From: Streptomyces sp. WM4235
GTDB lineage: Bacteria; Actinomycetota; Actinomycetes; Streptomycetales; Streptomycetaceae
Length of the DNA stretch: 64,000 bases
Assembly (NCBI RefSeq): GCF_001279725.1
Contig: NZ_LGDE01000238.1
Coordinates: 3,934-67,933, forward strand
Direction: 5' to 3'
Shown here: one piece after another, positions 7,697 to 15,709 of the stretch
Numbering within the stretch: the first letter of the stretch is position 1
Layout of the letters: the number at the start of each line of letters is the position of its first letter
The notes under the pieces: model-generated
Seen by the model: only the letters and a program-made list of their open reading frames with translations
What the model was told of the DNA's origin: nothing
Databases searched by the model: none
Translations under genes and position numbers: made by a program

Positions 7697-8716
7697 TCAG
7701 TCCTCGTGCCTGGCCCGGCTCGGCTGGACGCGCTTGGGCTCGCCCGGCATCTTCGGGTAGTCGGGCGGGTAGGGCATGTCGCCCATCCCGTGCTCGTGTT
7801 CCTGCCGGTCGGCGAGTTCGAGTACGGCGTCCAGCACGAAGGCGTGCTCGTCCATGTCGGCGTGGAGGTCGCCGAGTTCGGCGAAGCGTGCGGGCATGGT
7901 GACGATGTCGAAGTCGCGCGGCTCGGCGTCGTCCACCTCGTCCCAGCGCAGCGGAGCCGAGACCGGGGCGTGCGGGCGTGGGCGGACGGAGTACGCGGAG
8001 GCGATGGTCCGGTCGCGGGCGGTCTGGTTGTAGTCGACGAAGATCCGCTCGCCGCGTTCCTCCTTCCACCAGGCCGTGGTGACCTTGCCCGGCATCCGTC
8101 GCTCCAGTTCCCGTCCGAGCGCGATGGCGCTGCGCCGGACCTCGGTGAACGTCCAGCGCGGTGCGATCGGTACGAAGACGTGCAGCCCGCGCCCGCCCGA
8201 GGTCTTGGGCCAGCCCCGCAGGCCCAGTTCCTCCAGCAGCGCGCGCAACTCGTGGGCGGCGGCGACCGCGTGATGGTAGTCCGTGCCCGGTTGGGGATCC
8301 AGGTCGATGCGCAGTTCGTCCGGCCGGTCGGTGTCCTCGCGGCGCACCGGCCAGGGGTGGAAGGTGAGGCAGCCCAGATTGGCGGCCCACAGGACGGCGG
8401 CCGGCTCGGTCGGGCAGATCTCGTCGGCCGTGCGGCCGCTGGGGAAGGCGATGTGGGCCGTCGGGATCCAGTCGGGCAGGTTCTTCGGGGCCCGCTTCTG
8501 GAAGAAGGACTCGCCGTCCACCCCGTCCGGGAACCGCTCCAACGTGGTGGGGCGGTCGCGCAGGGCCCGGGTGATCCCGGGCGCGACGGAGAGGTAGTAC
8601 TCGGCGACGTCCCGCTTGGTGAGGCCGCGCTCCGGAAAGTAGACCTTGTCGGGGCTGGACAGTCGGACCGTCCGCCCTCCCGCTTCCAGCTCGATGGCAT
8701 TGCCCGCAGCACCCAT
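7697..8716 (-). CDS. Stand-alone LigD polymerase/primase domain protein
   Basis: A 339-residue archaeo-eukaryotic primase of the LigD-Pol family, which fills gaps with NTPs or dNTPs in non-homologous end joining. The metal-binding pair is seen as RIDLDP (D138 and D140), after a typical N-terminus with SPDKVYFPE and TKRDVAEYY and the block GGRGLHVFVP. It is encoded as a separate protein, not fused to ligase and nuclease domains as in mycobacterial LigD. It is divergent from the ATP-dependent ligase gene with 75 bases between the starts, so the two probably share a control region. No Ku gene is in the window. Confidence 0.9.
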   Translation of the reverse strand: MGAAGNAIELEAGGRTVRLSSPDKVYFPERGLTKRDVAEYYLSVAPGITRALRDRPTTLERFPDGVDGESFFQKRAPKNLPDWIPTAHIAFPSGRTADEICPTEPAAVLWAANLGCLTFHPWPVRREDTDRPDELRIDLDPQPGTDYHHAVAAAHELRALLEELGLRGWPKTSGGRGLHVFVPIAPRWTFTEVRRSAIALGRELERRMPGKVTTAWWKEERGERIFVDYNQTARDRTIASAYSVRPRPHAPVSAPLRWDEVDDAEPRDFDIVTMPARFAELGDLHADMDEHAFVLDAVLELADRQEHEHGMGDMPYPPDYPKMPGEPKRVQPSRARHED

Positions 8717-8791
8717 GTGCGCCACGTTAGGCGGGCCCGGCCGGGTGCGCATACCGGGCAGGTCCGGACGTACCATCGCAGAATCGAAGAC

Positions 8792-9862
8792 ATGGATCTG
8801 CCGGTGATGCCCCCTGTGAAGCCGATGCTCGCCAAGTCCGTGGGCAAGATCCCGCCCGGCATGCAGTACGAGGCCAAGTGGGACGGCTTCCGGGCGATCG
8901 TGCACCGCGACGGTGACGAGGTCGAGATCGGCAGTCGCACCGGAAAGAGCCTGACCAGGTACTTCCCCGAGCTGGTGACGGCTCTCAGGGAGAACCTGCC
9001 GGAGCGCTGCGTCGTGGACGGCGAGATCGTGATCATCCACGACGCGCGGCTCGACTTCGACCGGTTGACGGAGCGGATCCATCCGGCCGCGTCCCGCGTG
9101 AAGCTCCTCGCGGAAACCTCCCCGGCCGGCTTCGTCGCCTTCGATCTGCTCGCGCTCGACGACCGGGCCCTCCTGGACACCCCGCTCTCCGAGCGCCGCG
9201 AGACCCTCGCCCACGTCCTTTCCACCGCCCGGCCCCCCGTTCACCTCGCGCCCGCGACCACCGACCTCGCACGGGCGCAGGAGTGGTTCGAGCTGTTCGA
9301 GGGCGCCGGGCTCGACGGGGTGATCGCCAAACCCCTCGATCTCCCCTACCGGCCGGACGCCCGACTCATGTTCAAAATCAAGCACGAGCGTACGGCCGAC
9401 GTCGTCCTCGCGGGTTTTCGTTTCCACAAGAGCGGTCCGATTGTCGGATCACTACTCCTGGGCCTGTACGACCACCACGGCGCCCTCCAGCACGTCGGCG
9501 TCTGCGCCGCCTTCCCCATGAAGCGTCGCGCCGAGCTCATCGACGAACTCGAACCGCTGCGCATGCCGGACCCCGAAGACCACCCCTGGGCGGCATGGGC
9601 CGAGGAGTCCGCACACGAGAGCGCCCGGTTGCCCGGCGCGCAGAGCCGGTGGACCGGCAAGAAGGACCTGTCCTGGGTGCCGCTGCGCCCGGAGCGCGTC
9701 TGCGAGGTCAAGTACGACCACATGGAGGGCGACCGGTTCCGGCACACCGCGCAGTTCCGCCGGTGGCGGCCCGACCGGACCCCGCAGAGCTGTACGTACG
9801 CCCAGTTGGAGGAGGTCGTCCGCTACGACCTCGCCGAGGTGCTCGGAAACACCGAAGGCTGA
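8792..9862 (+). CDS. ATP-dependent DNA ligase (LigC-like)
   Basis: A 356-residue ligase. The nucleotidyl-transfer lysine is K29 in YEAKWDGFR (motif I). Motif III-like VAFDLLALD near residue 120 and motif IV/V GVIAKPL and FKIKHERTADVV near 180-200 follow, then an OB-fold C-terminal domain. The chain lacks polymerase or nuclease domains, fitting the stand-alone LigC type. It seals nicks after gap filling, most likely with the divergently encoded polymerase. ATG 8792 is chosen over an open frame running far upstream, because the homologous region begins here and the upstream frame covers the opposite-strand polymerase gene. Confidence 0.9.
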   Translation: MDLPVMPPVKPMLAKSVGKIPPGMQYEAKWDGFRAIVHRDGDEVEIGSRTGKSLTRYFPELVTALRENLPERCVVDGEIVIIHDARLDFDRLTERIHPAASRVKLLAETSPAGFVAFDLLALDDRALLDTPLSERRETLAHVLSTARPPVHLAPATTDLARAQEWFELFEGAGLDGVIAKPLDLPYRPDARLMFKIKHERTADVVLAGFRFHKSGPIVGSLLLGLYDHHGALQHVGVCAAFPMKRRAELIDELEPLRMPDPEDHPWAAWAEESAHESARLPGAQSRWTGKKDLSWVPLRPERVCEVKYDHMEGDRFRHTAQFRRWRPDRTPQSCTYAQLEEVVRYDLAEVLGNTEG

Positions 9863-9892
9863 CCGGCCCCCTCCCCACCTCCCCCTCCCCCT

Positions 9893-11284
9893 TCATCCCG
9901 CCGTCAGCTTCTCCCATGCGGCGCGATCCGGTCCGACCTCGTTCGGCGCGTAGTCCGGCCGGTCCGCGAGCCAGCGCGCCACCCGCGCCCTGACCTCCGG
10001 GTCCGCGTAGGCCCGTTCCGGCGGGTCGGCCAGGTGGCGCACGCGGGCCCGGGCCCGCATCACCTCCGGGTCCTCCAGCGCGCAGTCGAACAGCGCGGCC
10101 ACCTCGCGTGCCGTCCCGGTACGAGCCGCCCTGGTCGCGAACCGCTCCCCGATGGCCGCGTCGGCCACGACCTGGAAGTCGAACCACGGTTTCAGCGTCC
10201 GAAGCGCCCAGGCGTGGTACTCGGCGGCGAACCGGTACGAGCCCGGGTCCTGGTGCGCCGTGCGCGCCACCCGGCTCGCGGCCCACAGGGCGAGCGAAGT
10301 TCCCTGGCCCAGGGTCGGGTTGGTGTGGGTGATGGCGTCCCCGACGGGCACCAGCCCGCTCACCACCGGCCCCTGCTCGTCGGCCGGCGCGGACCAGCGA
10401 TTGTCCAGGCTCGCGGCGGCCATGACGTCGGACAGCGGTTCGGCGCCCAGGCCCAGCCACGCGGCGCCGGGAGGGAAGGCGCGCGCGGCGGCCTCGAACA
10501 CCTCGGGATCGCGCAGCGCGGCGCGCGTGGGATCCCCCGTGTGCACGAACAGCGTGACGGCGAAGACCCTGTTGTCGGCGGGGAAGACGGCGCACCCGGC
10601 GAACGCACCGCCGGTGACCGCCCAGGGGCGGCGCGGGCCTTCGTCCATGCCGTCGGGCAACCGGTACCAGCGGCAGAAGTACGCCAACCCCGTACGGTGC
10701 CGCTCCACGGGGACGGGGCGGCAGCCCGCCTCGGCGAGGAGGCGTTCGACGCCGCCCCGCCGCCCGCCGGCGTCGACCACGAGGTCCCCGGAGAACGTCC
10801 CGGTCGGCGCGGTCACCCCCGTGGCCCGGATCCCTTCGGGCCCGGTCACGGTGGTCAGCCCGATGACCGGCTCTCCATGACGTGCGACCACCCCGGTCTC
10901 GGCACGCAGGGCGGTGGCCAGCGCGCTCTCCAGGACGATGCGCCGGGCTTGGAGCATGACGAGGTCCTCGTCGCCGGGGCGGGTGGGCGGGCGGGCGTCG
11001 AACCAGTCGAGCTCGTGTCGTTCACGCGCCCCGAGCCGCAGCATCTCCGCGTGGACGTCGGGCAGTTCGACGCGCAGTACGTTCCGTGCGGCGCCGAGCA
11101 ACGCGTGCGGTTGGGTCGCCTGGGGCACGGCCGGGCGGCGCCAGCCGAAGAAGTCGCGGTCGAGCGCGGTACCGGGAGCACGGGTGTCCCGTTCGAAGAG
11201 TTCCACCGTGTGGCCGCGCCGGGCGGCGAGCAGCGCGGTCGCCTGCCCTCCGATGCCTCCGCCGATGATCAGGACATGTGCCAT
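9893..11284 (-). CDS. FAD-dependent monooxygenase
   Basis: A 463-residue flavoprotein. The N-terminal Rossmann motif is VLIIGGGIGGQATALLAA with ELFERD ending the first beta-alpha-beta unit. The second FAD motif is GLVPVGDAITHTNPTLGQG near residue 320, with the GD that contacts the ribityl chain. The closing helices are typical of the squalene-epoxidase/aromatic hydroxylase superfamily. No membrane helix was seen, and the substrate is unknown. It is a single gene, convergent with the ligase (30 bases between stops), with a 15-bp repeat array in its upstream region. A distantly similar flavoprotein lies at 52034-53515. Confidence 0.8.
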   Translation of the reverse strand: MAHVLIIGGGIGGQATALLAARRGHTVELFERDTRAPGTALDRDFFGWRRPAVPQATQPHALLGAARNVLRVELPDVHAEMLRLGARERHELDWFDARPPTRPGDEDLVMLQARRIVLESALATALRAETGVVARHGEPVIGLTTVTGPEGIRATGVTAPTGTFSGDLVVDAGGRRGGVERLLAEAGCRPVPVERHRTGLAYFCRWYRLPDGMDEGPRRPWAVTGGAFAGCAVFPADNRVFAVTLFVHTGDPTRAALRDPEVFEAAARAFPPGAAWLGLGAEPLSDVMAAASLDNRWSAPADEQGPVVSGLVPVGDAITHTNPTLGQGTSLALWAASRVARTAHQDPGSYRFAAEYHAWALRTLKPWFDFQVVADAAIGERFATRAARTGTAREVAALFDCALEDPEVMRARARVRHLADPPERAYADPEVRARVARWLADRPDYAPNEVGPDRAAWEKLTAG

Positions 11285-11409
11285 TGCGCCCCCCTGAGCC
11301 AAGGAACCGTACGACGATCACACGGATCAGAGCCTGCACGGCCGGCAGGTGCCCGAAACCCGCACACATGTCCCCATCGCCTCGCACGATCACGCGAACG
11401 ATCGGAACA

Positions 11410-11473
11410 GGTGCGCGCGGAACCGGTGCGCACGGAACCGGTGCGTCGTGGCGACCGGTGCGTCGTGGCGACC
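11410..11473. repeat. Tandem 15/17-bp repeats between two flavoprotein genes
   Basis: Four consecutive units beginning GGTGCG are present: two of 15 bases (11410 and 11425, differing at one position) and two identical ones of 17 bases (11440 and 11457). They lie between the stop of the TrxB-like gene and the start of the monooxygenase gene. No coding function is supported. Confidence 0.75.
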
Positions 11474-11492
11474 GGCCAAGGCACGGCGAAGG

Positions 11493-12494
11493 TCAGCCGG
11501 CGTCCCCGCGCCCGGCCCTCAGCGCACGGCGGGTCTCCTCCTCGATCAGGTCGGTGTTGATGGCGACGGCCGCCCGGACCCCTTGCGCGGCGGCGCCCGC
11601 CACCTGCTCCATCGGGGCCGTCACGTTGCCCGCCGCCCATACACCGGGCAGCGCCGTCGCCCCGGTCTGCGGATCCGAGTCCACACAGGTGCCGACCACC
11701 CGGCCGCCCCGCTCGATCGTGGCCTCCGGCAGCCCCAGGCCGGTCAACACCCCGGACCGGGCGGTGAACCGCGGGGCCACCACCAGCGCCCGACAGGCCA
11801 CCGACCGGCCATCAGCCAGCACGACCGCGGCGAGCCGGTCGTCCGTACCCACGTCCAAGCCCGTCACCTCGCCCTCGATCACCTCGACCCCCCGGGCCGC
11901 GAGCAGTTCGCGCTCGTCCCGTCCCGGCGCCCAGGTGTGGGACAGCAGCGTCACCCGGTCGCTCCACTGGCGCCAAAGCCCCGCCTGGTGCACGGCGAGG
12001 GGCCCGGTGGCCAGCACGGCGAGGGGCAGGTCCCGCACCTCCCATCCATGGCAGTACGGGCAGTGCAGCACGTCCCGCCCCCAGCGGTCCCGCAGCCCCG
12101 GCACGGGCGGCAGCTCGTCCAGCAGCCCGGTCGCGACCAGGAGCCGGCCCGCCCGTACGACCGAGCCGTCCCCGCACCGGACCAGGAATCCCCCGCCCGG
12201 TACGCGGTCGGCGGCGACGACGGTACCTGCGGCCCCGGACCGGATCCGGGCCCCGTACCCGAGTGCCTCCGCCCGCCCGCGGGCCAACAGCTCGGCGGGG
12301 TTAGCGCCGTCGTGACCGAGGTACCCGTGCACGTGCGCGGCAGGGGCGTTGCGCGGACTTCCGGAGTCGAGCACCAGCACCGACCGCCGGGCCCTGGCCA
12401 GGGTCAACGCCCCGGCGAGCCCGGCGGCTCCACCACCCACGACCACGACGTCCGCGACATTCGCGCCGTCCGCCACACCAAGCCCACTCGTCAC
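11493..12494 (-). CDS. Thioredoxin-reductase-like FAD/NAD(P) oxidoreductase
   Basis: From GTG 12494 the protein has 333 residues. FAD-binding VVVVGGGAAGLAGALTLA starts near residue 16, the redox-active pair is in HCPYCHGW (C145 and C148), and the C-terminal FAD motif is LPGVWAAGNVTAP. This is the TrxB architecture, reducing a disulfide via NAD(P)H and FAD, although no thioredoxin gene is nearby. The start is uncertain. The frame stays open to 12659, which would add some 55 residues of GAVSTTG-like repeats. The added codons use many T-ending third positions, unlike real genes here, so the shorter form is preferred. Confidence 0.8.
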   Translation of the reverse strand: MTSGLGVADGANVADVVVVGGGAAGLAGALTLARARRSVLVLDSGSPRNAPAAHVHGYLGHDGANPAELLARGRAEALGYGARIRSGAAGTVVAADRVPGGGFLVRCGDGSVVRAGRLLVATGLLDELPPVPGLRDRWGRDVLHCPYCHGWEVRDLPLAVLATGPLAVHQAGLWRQWSDRVTLLSHTWAPGRDERELLAARGVEVIEGEVTGLDVGTDDRLAAVVLADGRSVACRALVVAPRFTARSGVLTGLGLPEATIERGGRVVGTCVDSDPQTGATALPGVWAAGNVTAPMEQVAGAAAQGVRAAVAINTDLIEEETRRALRAGRGDAG

Positions 12495-12635
12495 ACCCGT
12501 CGCACTCACCGCACCCGTCGAACTCACAGCACCCACCACATTCGTCGCACCCGTCGAACGCACAGCACCCATCACGCCCACCACACCCGTCGTACTCACA
12601 GCACCCGTCGTACTCACTGCACCCACCTCACCCAT
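12495..12635. repeat. Tandem 15/18-bp repeats before the TrxB-like gene
   Basis: Imperfect units of the type GCACCCGTCGTACTCACA (18 bases) or its 15-base shortened form fill the interval from the TrxB-like start toward the NUDIX gene. Two units at 12601-12618 and just before it are nearly identical. The array either lies in the 5' region of the oxidoreductase or encodes a repetitive N-terminal extension of it. Codon usage favours the first reading. Confidence 0.7.
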
Positions 12636-12733
12636 CGCAATCCAATCCACCCGCCACACCCGTCTCGCGGACTCGCTTCCGTCCCCTGGCGGCCCCGAGC
12701 GTCACCCCGACGCGCCCCGCTTGACAAATGTCC

Positions 12734-12748
12734 TTGCCGAATCGGCAA
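12734..12748 (+). promoter_or_regulatory. Palindrome at the NUDIX gene start
   Basis: TTGCCGA-A-TCGGCAA is a perfect inverted repeat with seven-base arms, ending eight bases before the ATG at 12757. A consensus-like -35 TTGACA lies at 12721-12726, so the palindrome falls where the -10 region would be and looks like a repressor site. The matching -10 is poor, and the GGAG before ATG is very close, so a short-leader or leaderless transcript is possible. Confidence 0.5.
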
Positions 12749-12756
12749 ATGGAGCC

Positions 12757-13296
12757 ATGGCCCCCGCACCCGCCGGACCCACCGGACCCACCGACCCCGC
12801 GGCATCCACCACCGAGCCCTGGGTACGCGCCGCTCCCCGACCGAACGCCGTCGTGGGCGTCGGCCTCGTCGTGGTCGACACCGACGGCCGAATCCTGCTC
12901 GGCCTGGCCCATGACGGCCGCTGGGAACTCCCCGGCGGCAAGGTGGACCCCGGAGAGGGCTTCGAACAGGCCGCGGCGCGGGAACTCGCCGAGGAGACGA
13001 GCCTGCGCGCGAAACCCGAGGACATCGACGTCCTGGCCGTCCACATCGACTCCGCGTCCGGCGTGACGCGACTGACCGCGGCCGCCGTCACCCGCACCGC
13101 CGAGGGCACACCGGCGGTCACCGAGCCCGACAAGATCGCCCGTTGGGCCTGGTTCGCCCCCACCGAGATCCCGGCGGACCTCTACGTCCCCTCGGTGACG
13201 GTCCTGCGCACCTGCCTCCCCGAAGCCCGCGACCTTCCCACGGTCTCGACGTACGACTACGCGACGCACGGCTGGGCCGGCACGCATCCGCAGTGA
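12757..13296 (+). CDS. NUDIX hydrolase
   Basis: A 179-residue protein with an N-terminal Pro/Ala-rich stretch of about 28 residues and a NUDIX fold. The NUDIX box runs from residue 61 (GKVDPGE, then REL and EE near 75-80) and matches G-x5-E-x7-REUxEExGU, except that the final Gly is Ser (TSL). All metal-binding glutamates are present, so hydrolysis of a nucleoside diphosphate-linked substrate is expected. The substrate is unknown, and the ADP-ribose/dNTP sanitation class is only a possibility. It is divergent from the TrxB-like gene and convergent with the DHA2 exporter. Confidence 0.85.
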   Translation: MAPAPAGPTGPTDPAASTTEPWVRAAPRPNAVVGVGLVVVDTDGRILLGLAHDGRWELPGGKVDPGEGFEQAAARELAEETSLRAKPEDIDVLAVHIDSASGVTRLTAAAVTRTAEGTPAVTEPDKIARWAWFAPTEIPADLYVPSVTVLRTCLPEARDLPTVSTYDYATHGWAGTHPQ

Positions 13297-13324
13297 GAAC
13301 GGCGTCCTTCGGGGCGGCAGGCCG

Positions 13325-13528
13325 ATTCCAGCCCCAGCCTGACCACCCGGCCCGGCGAACGTCGCCGTACATGCCGCCGAGCACCCAGGCGGCGTCGGGC
13401 CGTCCGGGCATCTCGTCACCGGTGAGACCGTCGTCCTGGGCGAGCCCGGCGAGCCAGTCGGTCTCGGAGGCGGCCGCGAGGGGCCACGGGGCAAAGAGGT
13501 CCGCCCGGATCGGCGACAGGCCCTTCGT
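13325..13528 (-). pseudogene. Possible gene remnant downstream of the DHA2 exporter
   Basis: Directly after the stop of the exporter gene, and in the same frame, about 68 codons have strongly gene-like third positions and a normal composition (LFAPWPLAASETDWLAGLAQ, later AAWVLGGMYGDV). No start codon occurs for the first 39 codons. The coding look fades where the opposite-strand NUDIX gene ends. It may be the tail of a decayed gene or a lost C-terminal extension of the exporter. The family is not recognised. Confidence 0.3.
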
Positions 13529-15601
13529 TCAGGTCGCCGCCCCCGCGGTCGGCCTCGACCTCGGTGCGAAGTTGCCGTCGCGCAGGTCCTCCGCCAGCAG
13601 CCGCTTGGCGATGGCGTCGGCGGCCGCCCGCAGTTCCGCGCTGCGCGGCCGACCCCGGTCCTTCTCCAACCGGTCGCCGAGCCAGTCGCCCCAGGCGCGC
13701 GAGATGACGCCCGCCTCCCGCTCTCCCGCCGGGGTCAGGGAGACGAAGTCGTTCTCGCGGACCAGGTACCCCTCGTCCACCATCCGTTCGAAGACCGGCA
13801 GCAGGACTTCCGGCGGGAGCGAGCGCCGCGCCGCGACCAGGCCGAGGCTCGCGTACCCGACCGTCCGGATCAGCAGGTCCACCTGCATCACCGCCCACGC
13901 CCCCGCGATGTCCAGGCGGGTGTCCGAGGCGGCGACGATCCCGCGCGCCGTGTCCGCCCCCATGCTCCGTACGAGTTTGCCGACGGCCAGCTCCAGCAGT
14001 TTCGCCGAGTCCCCGGAGGCCGTGGCGGGCGAGCCGAAGCCGTCGCCCATGTCGGTCGAGCCGGCCCGGGCGCTGTCACGCAGCCTGACCTGCTTGAGGA
14101 AGAGGGCGACGACGAACCCGAACAGCGCGACGGGCACCGTCCACAGGAACACCGTGTGCAGGGCGTGCGCGTACGCCTCGATGATCGGCGCGGCCGTCGC
14201 CGGGTCCAGCCCGTGCACCCCCTCGGGGCTGTGCGCGGCCTCGGCCACCTGTGCCGGGTCCGCTCCGGTGGCTCGCGCGGCCTCCGGGATCGCGGCCTCC
14301 AGTGCGGGTCCCAGGGTGTTCGCGTAGATGGTGCCGAAGACGGCGGTGCCGAAGGCGCTGCCGAGCGTACGGAAGAAGGTGACGCCGGAGGTGGCCGTGC
14401 CGAGGTCGGCGTAGTCGACGGTGTTCTGCACGGCGATCGTCAGGACCTGCATGGACAGGCCGATGCCGGTGCCGAGCACGAACATGTACAGCGATTCCAG
14501 CCAGGACGCGGTCCCCGGCTCCATCCGCGAGAGCAGGTACAGGCCCAGTGCCATGACGGCGCAGCCGACGATGGGGAAGATCCGGTAACGGCCGGTCTTG
14601 CTGACGGTGTTTCCGCTGAAGACGGAGGCGATCAGCAGGCCGATCACCAGGGGCAGGGTGCGGACGCCCGAGATCATGGCGGAGTCCCCGTCCACGTACT
14701 GGAGGTACGTCGGCAGGAAGGTCATCGCGCCGAGCATCGCGAACCCGACGACGAAGCTCAGGACGGAGCACACCGCGAAAACGGGGTTGTGGAAGAGCCG
14801 CATCGGCAGCATCGGCTCCGCGGCCCGCGTCTCGACCAGGCAGAAGAGGGCCAGCGCGACGAGACCGCCCGCGAACAGGCCGATGATGACACCCGAGGTC
14901 CAGGCGTACTCGTTGCCACCCCAACTGGTCGCCAGGATCAGCGCGCTCGCCCCGATGGCGATCAGGGCGATGCCCAGGTAGTCGATGACCGGTTTTCCCT
15001 CGGCGCGCACCGACGGGATGGTGCGGGCGGCCGCGATGACGACGAGGATCGCGATGGGAACGTTGACGTAGAAACACCAACGCCAGGTCAGCTGGTCGGT
15101 GAACAGTCCGCCGAGCAGCGGTCCGATGACGGTGGCGACACCGAAGACGGCGCCGATCATGCCCTGGTACTTGCCGCGCTCGCGCAGCGGGACCACGTCG
15201 GCGATCAGCGCCATCGCCGTGACCATCAGGCCGCCGGCGCCGATGCCCTGTACGCCGCGCCACACGATCAGCAGGGTCATGTTGCTCGCGAGACCGCACA
15301 GGAACGAGCCGGTGATGAAGATGACGGCGGAGAGCTGGAAGATCAGTTTTCGGCCGAAGAGGTCGCCGAACTTGCCGACCAGTACGGTCGAGACCGTCTC
15401 CAGCAACAGGTACGAGGTGACCACCCACGACATGTGGTCGCCACCGCCGAGGTCGGCCACGATCGTGGGCAGAGCGGTGCCCACGATCGTCTGGTCGAGC
15501 GCGGCCAGTAGCACGCCGAGCATGATCGTGCCGAAGACGACGTTGCGCTGCCGCCGGTCGAGCACGGGGGGCGCCGCGACTACGGCGGGGGCGGTGGTCA
15601 C
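13529..15601 (-). CDS. DHA2-type MFS exporter with C-terminal winged-helix domain
   Basis: About 690 residues. The first 515 form a 14-helix major facilitator of the EmrB/QacA class: [17 protein letters not shown] (motif D1), [10 protein letters not shown] (motif A) and [20 protein letters not shown] (motif C region) are visible. It should export drugs or metabolites using the proton gradient. Residues about 545-690 are soluble and resemble a MarR-like winged helix ([18 protein letters not shown]), a fusion seen in several streptomycete exporters. The start is taken as GTG 15601, the last good option before the conserved N-terminus, with GAGAG upstream. The downstream GH4 operon reads toward it. 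Confidence 0.85.
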   Translation of the reverse strand: MTTAPAVVAAPPVLDRRQRNVVFGTIMLGVLLAALDQTIVGTALPTIVADLGGGDHMSWVVTSYLLLETVSTVLVGKFGDLFGRKLIFQLSAVIFITGSFLCGLASNMTLLIVWRGVQGIGAGGLMVTAMALIADVVPLRERGKYQGMIGAVFGVATVIGPLLGGLFTDQLTWRWCFYVNVPIAILVVIAAARTIPSVRAEGKPVIDYLGIALIAIGASALILATSWGGNEYAWTSGVIIGLFAGGLVALALFCLVETRAAEPMLPMRLFHNPVFAVCSVLSFVVGFAMLGAMTFLPTYLQYVDGDSAMISGVRTLPLVIGLLIASVFSGNTVSKTGRYRIFPIVGCAVMALGLYLLSRMEPGTASWLESLYMFVLGTGIGLSMQVLTIAVQNTVDYADLGTATSGVTFFRTLGSAFGTAVFGTIYANTLGPALEAAIPEAARATGADPAQVAEAAHSPEGVHGLDPATAAPIIEAYAHALHTVFLWTVPVALFGFVVALFLKQVRLRDSARAGSTDMGDGFGSPATASGDSAKLLELAVGKLVRSMGADTARGIVAASDTRLDIAGAWAVMQVDLLIRTVGYASLGLVAARRSLPPEVLLPVFERMVDEGYLVRENDFVSLTPAGEREAGVISRAWGDWLGDRLEKDRGRPRSAELRAAADAIAKRLLAEDLRDGNFAPRSRPTAGAAT

Positions 15602-15666
15602 ATCTCGCACTCTCACAGCGCGCCCGGCGCGGCGCATGCGGCGCTGGGCCGTACGACTGACCCCAG

Positions 15667-15688
15667 CCGGCCGGGCACGACCGGCCGG
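15667..15688 (-). terminator. Hairpin between the GH4 and exporter genes
   Basis: CCGGCCGG (15667-15674) is repeated at 15681-15688 around GCACGA. Because the octamer is self-complementary, this forms a stem of eight GC pairs, 22 bases after the GH4 stop on the minus strand. It probably ends GH4 transcription before the exporter gene. Confidence 0.5.
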
Positions 15689-15709
15689 ACGCCTCCCCCC
15701 GGCGCCGCG

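Noticed and set aside
6749..8791. N-terminal part of a 1037-codon plus-strand frame running into the ligase gene
   Set aside because: It covers the WhiB-like, HAD and LigD-polymerase genes in antisense, and ligase homology begins only at 8792.
12349..12756. N-terminal extension of the NUDIX protein with TAPVELTAP-like repeats
   Set aside because: The region is antisense to the TrxB-like gene and its repeat array. A ribosome-site-associated ATG directly before the NUDIX domain explains the gene.
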